Shown piece by piece: positions 33,832 to 42,527 of a stretch of 64,000 bases of DNA. The DNA is from Deltaproteobacteria bacterium UBA6106 (GTDB lineage: Bacteria; Desulfobacterota; Syntrophorhabdia; Syntrophorhabdales; Syntrophorhabdaceae). Within the stretch, counting starts at the first letter, position 1, and each line of letters starts with the position of its first letter. The stretch lies in NCBI GenBank assembly GCA_002428485.1, contig DIWM01000045.1:161062-225061 (forward strand), read 5' to 3'. A program made the translations under genes and the position numbers. The notes under the pieces were generated by a model that saw only the letters and a program-made list of their open reading frames with translations, had not been told where the DNA came from and searched no databases.

Positions 33832-35106
33832 ATGTCCGGCGGAACATATGAATCATCGCATATAAAACAAAATCCAATAGCCAGCATTATCGGCAATGTT
33901 CTCGAGTGGTATGATTTTGCCGTATTTGGCTACCTTGCCCCGATAATCAGCCACCAGTTCTTTCCTTCCGAAGACAAGATGGCCGGTCTCATCAAGACCT
34001 TCGGCGTCTTTGCCATAGGCTACGTGATCCGTCCTCTTGGAGGGATAATATTCGGCCAGATAGGGGACCGCTACGGCAGGAAAAAGGCGCTTATTGCTTC
34101 CGTAGCAATGATGGCAATCCCCACAACGCTTGTCGGGTGTCTGCCGACTTACGCCCAGGCAGGCATCCTGGCGCCGATCCTTATGCTTATACTCAGGGTA
34201 CTTCAGGGTTTTTCCGTAGGCGGCGAGCTGATCGGCTCTATTTCATACCTTGTGGAGGTAGCGCCTCCGAGCCGCCGCGGATATCTCGGCAGCTGGTCGC
34301 TCTTCAGTGCTGTGACAGGGATATTGCTCGGTTCAATTGCGGGCGTTCTCGTTCATTCCATTATCCCGATAGATACGCTCCAGGTCTGGGGATGGCGCCT
34401 GCCCTTTCTTGCAGGCCTTGTCATCGGGGCCACAGGGGTGTGGATGCGCCGTTCGATGACTGAATCACCTGAGTTTCTGAACGCGGCAAAGACAGGCCAG
34501 ATACAAAAGGCTCCTGTTATCGAGGCTCTTCGTACCGCTCCCGGAAAGATCCTCCAGGTACTCCTTATGAATATGGTCATGGGTACCGGTTTATATATGC
34601 TTTTCCTCTGGATGCCTACCTACCTCCAGAACATCCTTCATCCTCCTGTTCCTCACGCCCTTCTGATAAACTCTATAGCCATGCTTCTCCTCATATGCGT
34701 GATGCCCTTCGCCGGATGGCTTTCCGATAAGACCGGACGGAGACCTATCCTTCTCACCGCGGCCCTTGGAATGGGAATAACAGTTTATCCGTTGTTCCTT
34801 TTGATCGACAGGGGCGATCCATTGATGGTCTTCATTGCCCAATGCGTATTCGCCATATGGGTCGGCGCCCTTTACGGGGTCATGCCTGCGACAATGGGAG
34901 AGCTTTTTCCGGCAAATATACGATACAGCGCTATGGGTTTGGGTTATAATACGGCCTTCGCGTTCTTCTGCGGCACGGCACCGATGGTAAGCACCTATCT
35001 TATCAAGAAAACGGGGATCATCACTGCTCCCGCAGTGTACCTCATAATCCTCGTATTGGTCGGCCTGCCGGCATACGTCCTTCTGAGAGGCGAGAAGTCG
35101 CAATAA
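33832..35106 (+). CDS. MFS metabolite:proton symporter (MHS family)
   Basis: A 424-residue major facilitator with 12 segments. NVLEWYDFAVFGYLAPIISHQFFP, RPLGGIIFGQIGDRYGRKKAL, LQGFSVGGELIGSISYLVE and the later GWLSDKTGRRPILL mark the metabolite:H+ symporter group (KgtP, ProP, ShiA). A dicarboxylate, betaine or other small acid is a likely substrate. ATG at 33832 is chosen over TTG at 33823; neither has a good ribosome site. TTGACA at 33774-33779 could be its -35 box. Confidence 0.88.
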   Translation: MSGGTYESSHIKQNPIASIIGNVLEWYDFAVFGYLAPIISHQFFPSEDKMAGLIKTFGVFAIGYVIRPLGGIIFGQIGDRYGRKKALIASVAMMAIPTTLVGCLPTYAQAGILAPILMLILRVLQGFSVGGELIGSISYLVEVAPPSRRGYLGSWSLFSAVTGILLGSIAGVLVHSIIPIDTLQVWGWRLPFLAGLVIGATGVWMRRSMTESPEFLNAAKTGQIQKAPVIEALRTAPGKILQVLLMNMVMGTGLYMLFLWMPTYLQNILHPPVPHALLINSIAMLLLICVMPFAGWLSDKTGRRPILLTAALGMGITVYPLFLLIDRGDPLMVFIAQCVFAIWVGALYGVMPATMGELFPANIRYSAMGLGYNTAFAFFCGTAPMVSTYLIKKTGIITAPAVYLIILVLVGLPAYVLLRGEKSQ

Positions 35107-35108
35107 AA

Positions 35109-35242
35109 TACCCCGCCACAAGCGGCGGGGTATCAGGGGATAGAAACGGCATGATCATGCCCCCTCACCCTGACCCTCTCCCGCGAGGGGAGAGGGAACG
35201 GTGTCACCTCGCTGCACTCTGCGGGGAATCATTCGGATTGAA
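35109..35242 (+). repeat. Three-hairpin interspersed element, copy C
   Basis: Begins with TACCCCGCC-ACAA-GCGGCGGGGTA three bases after the MFS stop and ends 10 bases before the convergent methyltransferase stop. Bases 35160-35242 are identical to 36059-36141. Confidence 0.85.
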
Positions 35243-35251
35243 TTGACATTC

Positions 35252-35932
35252 TCAGCTTCTTATCTTCGCCGATGCGAAGATCATCCTTTCGTGGTTGTCT
35301 ACCTCGGCGATAAGAGAATCCGAGTAGCGGGACAGGAACTTTTTCATGCTTCGCTCGGTGTAATACCGCAGGTGCGTCCTGTCGCGCCATGCCTTCTTGT
35401 TCGGCACGGCGACCAGTATATGCGATCCCGGTTCCAGAAACCTGATGACGTTCTCCATTACCTTATCGGGATTGATTACGTGTTCGAAGGTATGGGAGAT
35501 GATCGCCGATGAGAACCTCTTCTCAAAGGTGACCGACTCGATATCGCCGACGACGAATCTGAGCCTGCCATTGCAGTCAGGATACTTTTCAGCGAGCGCA
35601 TTCGCCATGTTGACCGCATAGGGCGAGATGTCTATGCCGGTGACCACGAACCCTTTTCTTGCGAGTATGATATCGATCTCGCCGCTGCCGCACCCGACAT
35701 CGAGCACATCATTCTTCAGATAAGGGTTGTTTATCAGGAAATTGACCAGGCCGCTTTGCTCCCAGAACTCGACCGTCGAGGCTTGGGGAAGGACCTTCTC
35801 CCTGTATATGTATGACTGGTCGTTGACAAGCACAAAATCAGAGGGTGAAATGTCCTTTGTTACACGCATCCTCGGATCATCGTCCGGGCGCCTCTTCTTT
35901 CGTTTAAAAATGCCGGGCAGCCTTATTTTCAT
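35252..35932 (-). CDS. Class I SAM-dependent methyltransferase
   Basis: A 226-residue methyltransferase: basic N-terminus (IFKRKKRRPDDDPRM), NDVLDVGCGSGEIDIILARKG (motif I), VTGIDISPYAV (motif II), RLRFVVGDIES, and ISHTFEHV. This is the UbiG/Methyltransf_11 type; the acceptor may be a small molecule or glycan and is not known. AAAGGACGAT precedes the ATG. The gene is bracketed by identical 83-base direct repeats. Confidence 0.8.
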   Translation of the reverse strand: MKIRLPGIFKRKKRRPDDDPRMRVTKDISPSDFVLVNDQSYIYREKVLPQASTVEFWEQSGLVNFLINNPYLKNDVLDVGCGSGEIDIILARKGFVVTGIDISPYAVNMANALAEKYPDCNGRLRFVVGDIESVTFEKRFSSAIISHTFEHVINPDKVMENVIRFLEPGSHILVAVPNKKAWRDRTHLRYYTERSMKKFLSRYSDSLIAEVDNHERMIFASAKIRS

Positions 35933-36049
35933 ATCGTCCTTTCAATGCCGAACGGAAGCTTTTCGTTTTTGTTCTTCCTCGGACTTTTCCGTCACTATTC
36001 TATAGTTTTCGAGCGCCTTGCGTCAAGTCTAAGAAGGAGGCGCCTCAGG

Positions 36050-36141
36050 GATGAACTACCCCCTCACCCTGACCCTCTCCCGCGAGGGGAGAGGGAACGG
36101 TGTCACCTCGCTGCACTCTGCGGGGAATCATTCGGATTGAA
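36050..36141 (+). repeat. Three-hairpin interspersed element, copy D (first hairpin missing)
   Basis: Starts at TGAACTACCCCC and lacks hairpin 1. Bases 36059-36141 are identical over 83 bases to copy C at 35160-35242, in the same orientation. Confidence 0.85.
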
Positions 36142-36173
36142 AAACCCCATGCGTACAGCCGCATGGGGTTTTT
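36140..36173 (-). terminator. Bidirectional terminator of the cyanovirin-like gene
   Basis: AAAAACCCCATGCG-TACAGC-CGCATGGGGTTTTT: 14-bp perfect stem flanked by A and T runs. It lies 34 bases past the stop of the minus-strand gene at 36207 and would work in both directions. Confidence 0.85.
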
Positions 36174-36206
36174 CGTCGATACATAAAAGGGCGTCCGCTA
36201 CGTCCG

Positions 36207-36683
36207 CTACTTGCCCTTTAATTTTCCGTTGTCATTCCAGATATCAGAATAATTTGCTGCGTTATTCAGGGTCGTGTATTTCGCTTTCCCTTTTTTCGGA
36301 TTACAGTAGCAGCCCAAAGTGTTTCCCACCATTTTGCAGCACCAGCACGATCTCTGATAAGAGCCTACGTTCGGGAGGTTCACGCCGGTACACTCGAGCG
36401 TCCCGTTGCAATTTGAGATGTCGCCGCCGCTATTAGTACATCCGCTCACGTTATGTAACTGTGTTGTATTCCATTTCCCGTCCATCTTTTTGCAGCTGGC
36501 GCTGGTGATTCTATTCGCATCAGCATTATAATTAATGCTCTTGCAGGTCTTCTTATAGCTGCCGTTGGGCGGATCGTCAGCGTTGCAGGCTGAATTACCG
36601 GCAAGCAGCAGCACGGCCACAAAACAGATCGTGATAATGACGATCTTCCATGTGCTGACAGGGATTCTCATTCTGTTCTTCAT
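36207..36683 (-). CDS. Secreted cyanovirin-N-like (CVNH) protein
   Basis: A 158-residue protein: hydrophobic signal segment (residues 13-30), then two similar repeats. Repeat 1 (41-98) reads GSYKKTCKSINY, then ITSASCKKMDGKWNTTQL, then DISNCNGTLEC; repeat 2 (107-158) reads GSYQRSCWCCKMVGNTLGCYCN, then KYTTLNNAANYSDIWNDNGKL. This tandem pattern is that of CyanoVirin-N homology domains, which bind high-mannose-type glycans. The spacing of Cys47/Cys64 and Cys113/Cys127 recalls the two disulfides of cyanovirin-N, with extra cysteines. ACGGAGGTC precedes the ATG. Whether the N-terminal cysteine is lipidated is unclear. Assignment is by pattern only. Confidence 0.7.
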   Translation of the reverse strand: MKNRMRIPVSTWKIVIITICFVAVLLLAGNSACNADDPPNGSYKKTCKSINYNADANRITSASCKKMDGKWNTTQLHNVSGCTNSGGDISNCNGTLECTGVNLPNVGSYQRSCWCCKMVGNTLGCYCNPKKGKAKYTTLNNAANYSDIWNDNGKLKGK

Positions 36684-36788
36684 ACCGACCTCCGTGAGAT
36701 ATTTTTTGAAATCATTGCCTATAATCTCATTTATGTCAAGAATTTCATGCAGCCGGGCAGAACGAAGTGCGGCGGGATTCGTTAGGAG

Positions 36789-37673
36789 CTACGCCTTTCC
36801 TATATCCTTTCCCATTGTCTTCCAGAGCAGGTCTTCCATTTCCGCGGTCAGGCTCTGGGCTCCTCCTTCCTCCATTGCCTTGATCCGCATGTCATAGACG
36901 CTTTCAAGCTGGGGCAGGAGCACTTTCACCTCGTGAGAGTTTTCCACTCTTGCGCTGATCAGATTGCGCTGCTCCAGGGCCCTTTCCAGATCTTCTTTAT
37001 TAACAGGGATATTATACAGCATGTTTAATATTTCCATCAGCCTGACCTTCCCCAGGTAATCCTCTTCCAGCACAACGTACTGGGGCAAAGATACGATGAG
37101 CGCGACCGCGTCGATCCCTGACGCCGCCGCCTCTTTCGTGATCAGGTTCGTGATGCTTGAAGGGCCATGATACGTGATGGGCAGGGCACCGACCTTCTTT
37201 ATATCCCGGCGCGCCCCTTCGCCCATGCCATATCCGCTGACAAGCAGAGGCCTGGTGTGGGGCACCGAATCATACATGCTTCCCAAAAGAATGTATTTCC
37301 TCGCCTTGAAGGTCTTGAGGAGCTTCACAACAGAACTTATAAAAAGCTCTGCATGGGCGTGAGGCTCCAGGAGGCGGATCAGGAAAAGGTCGTTCTGCCC
37401 TTCCCTTTTTGCATAGCGGATAAACGTATTGGGAATGGACATTCCCTGAATGCCTTCATCGAGGTTGATAGCGGGCCGGTATCGCGTAAAGTCGTAAAAA
37501 TCGCCCGGTTTGGACAGCCTCCCCAGCTCCGCGGCCCCGAACTGCGCATCCAGTTCGTCCAGGACCATGCTCCCGACATTGTTGACGTCTATCCAGGGGT
37601 GAAGGGTAGCCAAAACGTAAGGTTCATTGCATTCCGGAACAGGTGTGCGTAATTTGAAGCTGCCTATTTTCAC
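36789..37673 (-). CDS. PAC2-family protein
   Basis: A 294-residue protein of the PAC2 (proteasome assembly chaperone-like) family: ATLHPWIDVNNVGSMVLDELDAQF, FYDFTRYRPAI, LFLIRLLEPHAHAELFISSVVKLLKTFKARKYILLGSMYDSVPHTRP, then YHGPSSITNLITKEAAASGIDAVALIVSLPQYV. The function of bacterial members is largely unknown. The start is GTG at 37673 with GGGAGGAG 6 bases upstream, rather than TTG at 37706. It is followed by the cyanovirin-like gene on the same strand after 105 bases. Confidence 0.8.
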   Translation of the reverse strand: MKIGSFKLRTPVPECNEPYVLATLHPWIDVNNVGSMVLDELDAQFGAAELGRLSKPGDFYDFTRYRPAINLDEGIQGMSIPNTFIRYAKREGQNDLFLIRLLEPHAHAELFISSVVKLLKTFKARKYILLGSMYDSVPHTRPLLVSGYGMGEGARRDIKKVGALPITYHGPSSITNLITKEAAASGIDAVALIVSLPQYVVLEEDYLGKVRLMEILNMLYNIPVNKEDLERALEQRNLISARVENSHEVKVLLPQLESVYDMRIKAMEEGGAQSLTAEMEDLLWKTMGKDIGKA

Positions 37674-37778
37674 CAATGTCTCCTCCCGACTGATTATGTA
37701 TTTCAATAAGGATTATACCAGATTTTTGCGCTTGCTGCCTATCTCCTTCAAAAATCTGAGGGAACTCAAAGCCGCTTA

Positions 37779-37980
37779 ATGAACTTCCCCGTAGCACGCT
37801 ACGGGGTATCAGAGGACAGAAACAGCATGATTATACCCCCTCACCCTGCCCTCTCCCGCGAGGGGAGAGGGGACAGGACCGGCCAGGGTACCGAATGTGC
37901 TCTGTGTTACCCTTTCCCGCGAGGGGAGAGGGGACAGTGTTACCCCGCAGCAAGCTTCGGGGAATCATTCAGATTGAAAA
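37779..37980 (+). repeat. Three-hairpin interspersed element, copy E (double unit)
   Basis: Hairpin 1 (CCCCGTAGCACGCTACGGGG) is followed by two copies of the CTCTCCCGCGAGGGGAGAG hairpin, separated by a unique 40-base piece, then the CCCCGCAGCAAGCTTCGGGG hairpin and AATCATTCAGATTGAA. Confidence 0.85.
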
Positions 37981-38037
37981 AGTTTTTCCTGCCGGGATCA
38001 AGAGACCCTGTTGCAGCCGCCCCGTTCTGCCGATATG

Positions 38038-39420
38038 CTATGTGGCTTTGGCGATCTCTATCAGCTTGGTCTTTTTTGCCGTTTCTCTCGGTATCGACTC
38101 CGGAGCCACCCAGATAAACTTTGGTGTTACCCTGACGGTCTCCTTAAAGACCTTGTGCATCTGCTCTTCCAGGGCGGCGACGTCCTTTTCCTCCACGCCC
38201 TGGCCGTATTCTATCCTGATCTTGAGCGGCGGGATGACGGAGGGTCCCGGCTTGTCGAGGATGATCTTGAAGAACCCGGTCACCCTCGGGACAAACTTCA
38301 ATATCTCCTTCTTTATCGCCTCAGGAAAGACGTTCACGCCTTTCACGATGAGCATGTCGTCGGCGCGGCCCACGATCTTGAACCGGAGCGATGTCCTCCC
38401 GCAACTGCAGGGGGTTGTCGATATCTGGAGAAGGTCCCCGTAGGCATACCTCTGGAACGGCGTCCCTTCCCAGTCGAGGAAGGTCATGGCCATCTCACCC
38501 ACGGCGCCGTCCACCATATCGATATTCTTCTTGGTCTTGGGGTCGATGAGCTCAAGGATGCAATAGTCCCCTGACGTGAAGTGCATGCCGCTGTAGACCT
38601 CAGGCGGCTCAAGGCACTCTGCCCCCTGAAAGCAGTGGCCTCCTCCGGTCTGGTCGCAGATATTGGCCCCGCCAAAACCTTTCGAAAGGATCTTTCTCAC
38701 CTCGATATTCCCGGCTCCCGGCTCCCCTACAGGGAAAATCCATTGCAGGCCGAACTCGCTTGCCTCCTTGCCGACCAGTTTGTTGCACTGTTCCAGCACA
38801 TACTGTGCAAAGGAGGGGGTGGTAAAGAGCGCGTGGGGGCGGGTAAGCTCGATGAAATCAAGCACCCTCTTGGTTCCGCCGTCTGCGCCCACCGGCACCG
38901 CGCAGGCCCCGGAGTGCATTATTCCCTGCGACAGCGGGAGGCCTCCCGTAAACATGCTGAGAGACAACCCCTGGAGTATCCGGTGACCGGGCCTTATCCC
39001 CACCATCCAGAGCCTTCTCGCGTGGAGCTCATTCATAATGTTCACATCGCTCTGCGTCAAGGCATAAAGCGTGGGTGTTCCCGTTGTGCCTGAGGTAGAA
39101 TTCAATCTCACGATCTTATCCTGCGTGGCGCAGGTTATTGTCCCCGGCCCGAAGGGGTGGCCCAGTTCGGCGGTTGATGCCTCCTGGGTACTTTTCTGTT
39201 CATCCTTGCTCGTGACAGGGATGCGGCGAAAATCTTCCCAGCTTCTTACATCTTCGGGCTTCATGCCCGCCTGCTCGAATTTGCTTTTGTAGAGCAGGGA
39301 GCTGTTGTAGTTATAGGCAAGCTGCTTCTTCAGCTTTTCGAACTGGAGCGCCGCCATCTCGTCGGCGGACATGGTTTCCACTTTAGGGTCCCAATACTTA
39401 TCAGTTAATTGCCGAGCCAT
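38038..39420 (-). CDS. Phenylacetate-CoA ligase-like adenylate-forming enzyme
   Basis: A 460-residue PaaK-family ligase: YYN-type N-terminus (NSSLLYKSKFEQAGM), ATP motif STSGTTGTPTLY near residue 110, FPVGEPGAG, YAYGDLLQISTTPCSCGRTSLRFKIVGRADDMLIVKGVNVFP, and the C-terminal PaaK domain ending RETAKKTKLIE. It would activate an aromatic or other carboxylic acid to its CoA ester with ATP cleaved to AMP. AAGGAGGAAATC precedes the ATG. It follows the TRAP transporter genes on the same strand after 68 bases, so the imported acid is its likely substrate. The exact acid is unknown. Confidence 0.9.
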   Translation of the reverse strand: MARQLTDKYWDPKVETMSADEMAALQFEKLKKQLAYNYNSSLLYKSKFEQAGMKPEDVRSWEDFRRIPVTSKDEQKSTQEASTAELGHPFGPGTITCATQDKIVRLNSTSGTTGTPTLYALTQSDVNIMNELHARRLWMVGIRPGHRILQGLSLSMFTGGLPLSQGIMHSGACAVPVGADGGTKRVLDFIELTRPHALFTTPSFAQYVLEQCNKLVGKEASEFGLQWIFPVGEPGAGNIEVRKILSKGFGGANICDQTGGGHCFQGAECLEPPEVYSGMHFTSGDYCILELIDPKTKKNIDMVDGAVGEMAMTFLDWEGTPFQRYAYGDLLQISTTPCSCGRTSLRFKIVGRADDMLIVKGVNVFPEAIKKEILKFVPRVTGFFKIILDKPGPSVIPPLKIRIEYGQGVEEKDVAALEEQMHKVFKETVRVTPKFIWVAPESIPRETAKKTKLIEIAKAT

Positions 39421-39488
39421 GATTTCCTCCTTATCTCCGCTGAATTATTCTTATCTCACACTTGGTTGTCTTTATTCATATATCGTGC

Positions 39489-40838
39489 TCACTTTGCCAT
39501 TGTTGCAGCGGCCATCTTATTGGGCAGCCACAGCACCAGCTCAGGAAATACACTGAACGCCGCTATCGAGAGCACTAAAATCGCCACAAAGGCCACTGTT
39601 CCTTTCAGTATCACAGACATCTGCACATCCGGCGCTATGCCTTTGACCACGAAAAGATTCAATCCGAATGGCGGGGAGATACACCCGATCTCCATGTTGA
39701 TCGTCATCATCACCCCGAACCAGATGGGATCGAACCCGAGGTTCTTGATGAGCGGAAGAAGGAGCGGGGCGGTCAACAGAATGATGACAAAGGGGGGCAA
39801 AAAACAACCCATTACGAGGAGTATCACGTTTATCACCACCAAAGTCGCCCATTTTGATGCCTGGACGCTACCTGCCAGGTTGGCCACCTGCTGGGTCAGC
39901 CCGATCTCTGTCATGACGTTGCTGAAAAACAGGGTCGTCGTCGCGATGAGCATGAGCATGCCCGTTTGGTTCACGGTAGTCCTGAGGATCTCCATCGCGT
40001 TCTTTTTTGTGATGTAAGCCCGGTAAAAAACCAGCGTGAGGACAACACCGCCCAGGGCGCCGATAGCGGCGGCCTCGCTCGGTGTTGCCACCCCGAAGTA
40101 GATGGAGTAGAGAATGAGGGCGATCAGTATTATGAAGGGAATGGTCTTCGGCAGGTACTGCATTTTTTCAGACCAAGAATAGTGTTCTTTGGCAAGGGCC
40201 TCCGTCTCCCTGTCGGTGGCAGCCCGTCTCTGTCCTCTTCTCCGTGCATAATACATACAGATCATTATCCAGCAGCAGAAGGCGAGAGATATGATAATCC
40301 CCGGTACTATCCCGCCGATAAAGAGCTGTCCTATCGATATCTCCGTTGCAACGCCATAGACGATGAGGGTAATGCTGGGGGGGATCAGTATACCGAGGGT
40401 CCCTCCCCCCACTATGGTGCCGCAGGCTAAGAAATCGGGAATACCCCGCTTCCTCATCTCGGGGATGCCCGATGTGCCGATCGCCGCTGCCGTAGCCGGG
40501 CTCGATCCGCTCATGGCGGCGAATATAGTGCAGGCAAAGATGTTGCTGATGGCGATGCCTCCGGGGACCTTGTAAAGGAACCGGTGGATCGCCTCGTAAA
40601 GGTCCCTTCCGCTTGGCGCCACGGTGATGACAACCCCCATGAAAACAAAGAGCGGGATCGTAAGGAGCTCGAAGCTGTCTACGCTATGGTAGATAACATG
40701 CGCCAGCATTGTGATGGAACCGCTTCCTCCCAGAAGCAGCCCGCAGATAAGGCCGGAGATACCGAAGGCAAAGACCAGTGGCATACCAGAAAGAAGAAAC
40801 AAAAGAGTGATGGATACTACGATCAGTCCATCAAGCAT
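39489..40838 (-). CDS. dctM: TRAP transporter large permease DctM (module 1)
   Basis: A 449-residue DctM-like protein with about 12 membrane segments. FGISGLICGLLLG, LLTIPLFVFMGVV, MSGSSPATAAAIGTSGIPEM, GGTLGILIPPSITLIVYG and the second half FLPPFVIILLTAPLLLPL with GFDPIWFGVMMTINMEIGCISPPFGLNLFV are typical. It carries the Na+- or H+-coupled transport step for an organic acid. Its ATG overlaps the end of dctQ by 8 bases, so the two are coupled. Confidence 0.95.
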   Translation of the reverse strand: MLDGLIVVSITLLFLLSGMPLVFAFGISGLICGLLLGGSGSITMLAHVIYHSVDSFELLTIPLFVFMGVVITVAPSGRDLYEAIHRFLYKVPGGIAISNIFACTIFAAMSGSSPATAAAIGTSGIPEMRKRGIPDFLACGTIVGGGTLGILIPPSITLIVYGVATEISIGQLFIGGIVPGIIISLAFCCWIMICMYYARRRGQRRAATDRETEALAKEHYSWSEKMQYLPKTIPFIILIALILYSIYFGVATPSEAAAIGALGGVVLTLVFYRAYITKKNAMEILRTTVNQTGMLMLIATTTLFFSNVMTEIGLTQQVANLAGSVQASKWATLVVINVILLVMGCFLPPFVIILLTAPLLLPLIKNLGFDPIWFGVMMTINMEIGCISPPFGLNLFVVKGIAPDVQMSVILKGTVAFVAILVLSIAAFSVFPELVLWLPNKMAAATMAK

Positions 40839-41364
40839 TCTCCACCCCCGACCGAAGCGATTTAGCGGCCCCGACTATGATCCCTACCAATTGCAAACAC
40901 ATGATGCTGACGCCGACGGCAAGAAAGCTGTAAGGGATCGCAAGCGGCGGCGCCCAGATCGTTTCAGACTTCCAACCTAAGCTGAAGGCCTCCCAGAACA
41001 TCTTCCAGCTCTTGTAGGCCAGGATCACACAAAAAACAAGCGAAAGGATGGGCGTGATCAATCCCAGCCATTTTCTCACCTTTGGTTTCAGGTGCGGCAG
41101 CACGATATCGTCCATAGTGACATGGGCATTGTTCTTGAGGGAAAAAACAGCACCAACGAAGGTAACAAAGATGGTGGCCATGATGGCGGCCTCAACTTCC
41201 CATACGGTAGCCCACCTGAAGACATAGCGCGCAATCACCTCATAGACGATCACAAGCATGGCGAAGACCACTGCTGCCATACTCATAAACCCCGCGACGT
41301 CTGCAACCCTATCCAGGATCCTTCCCAAAAATCCTTTGTTCTTCGTTGGTGCTGTTGTTTTCAT
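40831..41364 (-). CDS. dctQ: TRAP transporter small permease DctQ (module 1)
   Basis: A 177-residue DctQ with four membrane segments: AGFMSMAAVVFAMLVIVYEVIARYVFRWATVWEVE, TIFVTFVGAVFSLKNNAHV, and the C-terminal pair. Pairs with DctM in the inner membrane. Its stop overlaps dctM; it follows dctP by 32 bases. Confidence 0.93.
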   Translation of the reverse strand: MKTTAPTKNKGFLGRILDRVADVAGFMSMAAVVFAMLVIVYEVIARYVFRWATVWEVEAAIMATIFVTFVGAVFSLKNNAHVTMDDIVLPHLKPKVRKWLGLITPILSLVFCVILAYKSWKMFWEAFSLGWKSETIWAPPLAIPYSFLAVGVSIMCLQLVGIIVGAAKSLRSGVENA

Positions 41365-41396
41365 GACTCCCTCTTTCGACGATCTTCATCCGCCCT

Positions 41397-42413
41397 TTAC
41401 TTCGTTTTTTCTATTATGGCGAACAGGTCTTCGGTCCCTTTTACCTCTTTCATGTAGGATGTCCAGGTCTCCTTTTTTGCGACTTCCACCCAGCTTTCGT
41501 ACTCTTTATCGGTAAATTCGTGGACTTTTACCCCTTTCTTGACATATGTTTCTCTACACTCGGCCGATTGCGTCTTCACCGCTTTAAGGAATGCGGCCTC
41601 AGCCTCCTGCCCCGCCGTGATAACCGCCTTCTGCTGGTCCGGAGTAAGCTTTTTGAAAGTGATGGGGCTCATTACAATTGCGACGCAGGGATTCGACAGG
41701 GAGTGATCTCCTGATATGGTCAAAGTCTTGAGAACATCGAAGAGCCGGAACGATACGAATGACGCATCAGCCGTGAGAACCGCGTCCAGCACCCCTGTTT
41801 GAAGCGCCATATAGACATCGCCGGTGCTCACGTGCGTAATGGCCGCTCCGGAGGCCTTGAAGAGCTGTTCGATCGTCTTGGCCCCTCCCCGCATTTTCAA
41901 CCCGGCTACATCGCCGGGGAGCCTGATAAGCGTTTTTGTGGAACCCACCGACGTTGGCGTAAAACCCCAGGAGATGACCTTCATCCCCAGCTTTTCCGCC
42001 TCTACGCTCATCCTTTTTCCCACCTCGCTACGCGCCAGCTTAAGTCCTTTTTCCGGATAGGGGACAACGGCGCCGAGGTCAAGTATCCCCAGTAAAGGGG
42101 CTTTCCCGGCCGAATATGCCAGATACCACACCGCCACATCAAGGGCGCCCTGGCGTAATGCATCCGGCTGAGTCTTGGGATTCATAAGCGTGCCGCCCGC
42201 ATGCACGCGGCAGGTTACAGTGCCGCTGCTATGCTTTTCAAGCTGTGCACAGAAATTTGACACCCATTTGTCCCGCACATCGCCTTGAGGCCACTGATGT
42301 GCAACCTTCAAGACCGTCTGCTGCGCATAGCAGGTAGTGAAACCACCCAGCAACAGTCCCAAAGATACTGCAACAAAGACCACCATTCCCCATAATGTTT
42401 TGTCTCTCTTCAT
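41397..42413 (-). CDS. dctP: TRAP transporter substrate-binding protein DctP (module 1)
   Basis: A 338-residue periplasmic protein: signal peptide ending TTCYA, then LKVAHQWPQGDVRDKWVSNFCAQLEKHSSGTVTCRVHAGGTL, IRLPGDVAGLKMRGGAKTIEQLFKASGAAITHVSTGDVYMALQTGVLDA and a late WTSYMKEVKG segment. The arginine in GLKMRGG is the conserved carboxylate-binding residue. CAAAGGAGGAAAAAA precedes the ATG at 42413; the frame extending to 42455 is not used. First gene of dctPQM-paaK. Confidence 0.95.
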   Translation of the reverse strand: MKRDKTLWGMVVFVAVSLGLLLGGFTTCYAQQTVLKVAHQWPQGDVRDKWVSNFCAQLEKHSSGTVTCRVHAGGTLMNPKTQPDALRQGALDVAVWYLAYSAGKAPLLGILDLGAVVPYPEKGLKLARSEVGKRMSVEAEKLGMKVISWGFTPTSVGSTKTLIRLPGDVAGLKMRGGAKTIEQLFKASGAAITHVSTGDVYMALQTGVLDAVLTADASFVSFRLFDVLKTLTISGDHSLSNPCVAIVMSPITFKKLTPDQQKAVITAGQEAEAAFLKAVKTQSAECRETYVKKGVKVHEFTDKEYESWVEVAKKETWTSYMKEVKGTEDLFAIIEKTK

Positions 42414-42527
42414 TTTTTTCCTCCTTTGTTTGACATTGCTAAAAGCCGCTTTCAATGCACTGCATGTAAACTTCTCCTGTCGCTCTCTATGTTATCTCCT
42501 CCTATGCCCGTTTCGGCATCGATGAGA

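Noticed and set aside
33642..33851. Small plus-strand open frame before the MFS gene
   Set aside because: Lies mainly in the inverted-repeat element; no motifs or ribosome site.
36056..36206. Transfer RNA or small structured RNA gene suggested by strong stems
   Set aside because: The stems are the repeat hairpins and one clear terminator; no cloverleaf with a T-loop was found. No tRNA was recognised anywhere in the window.
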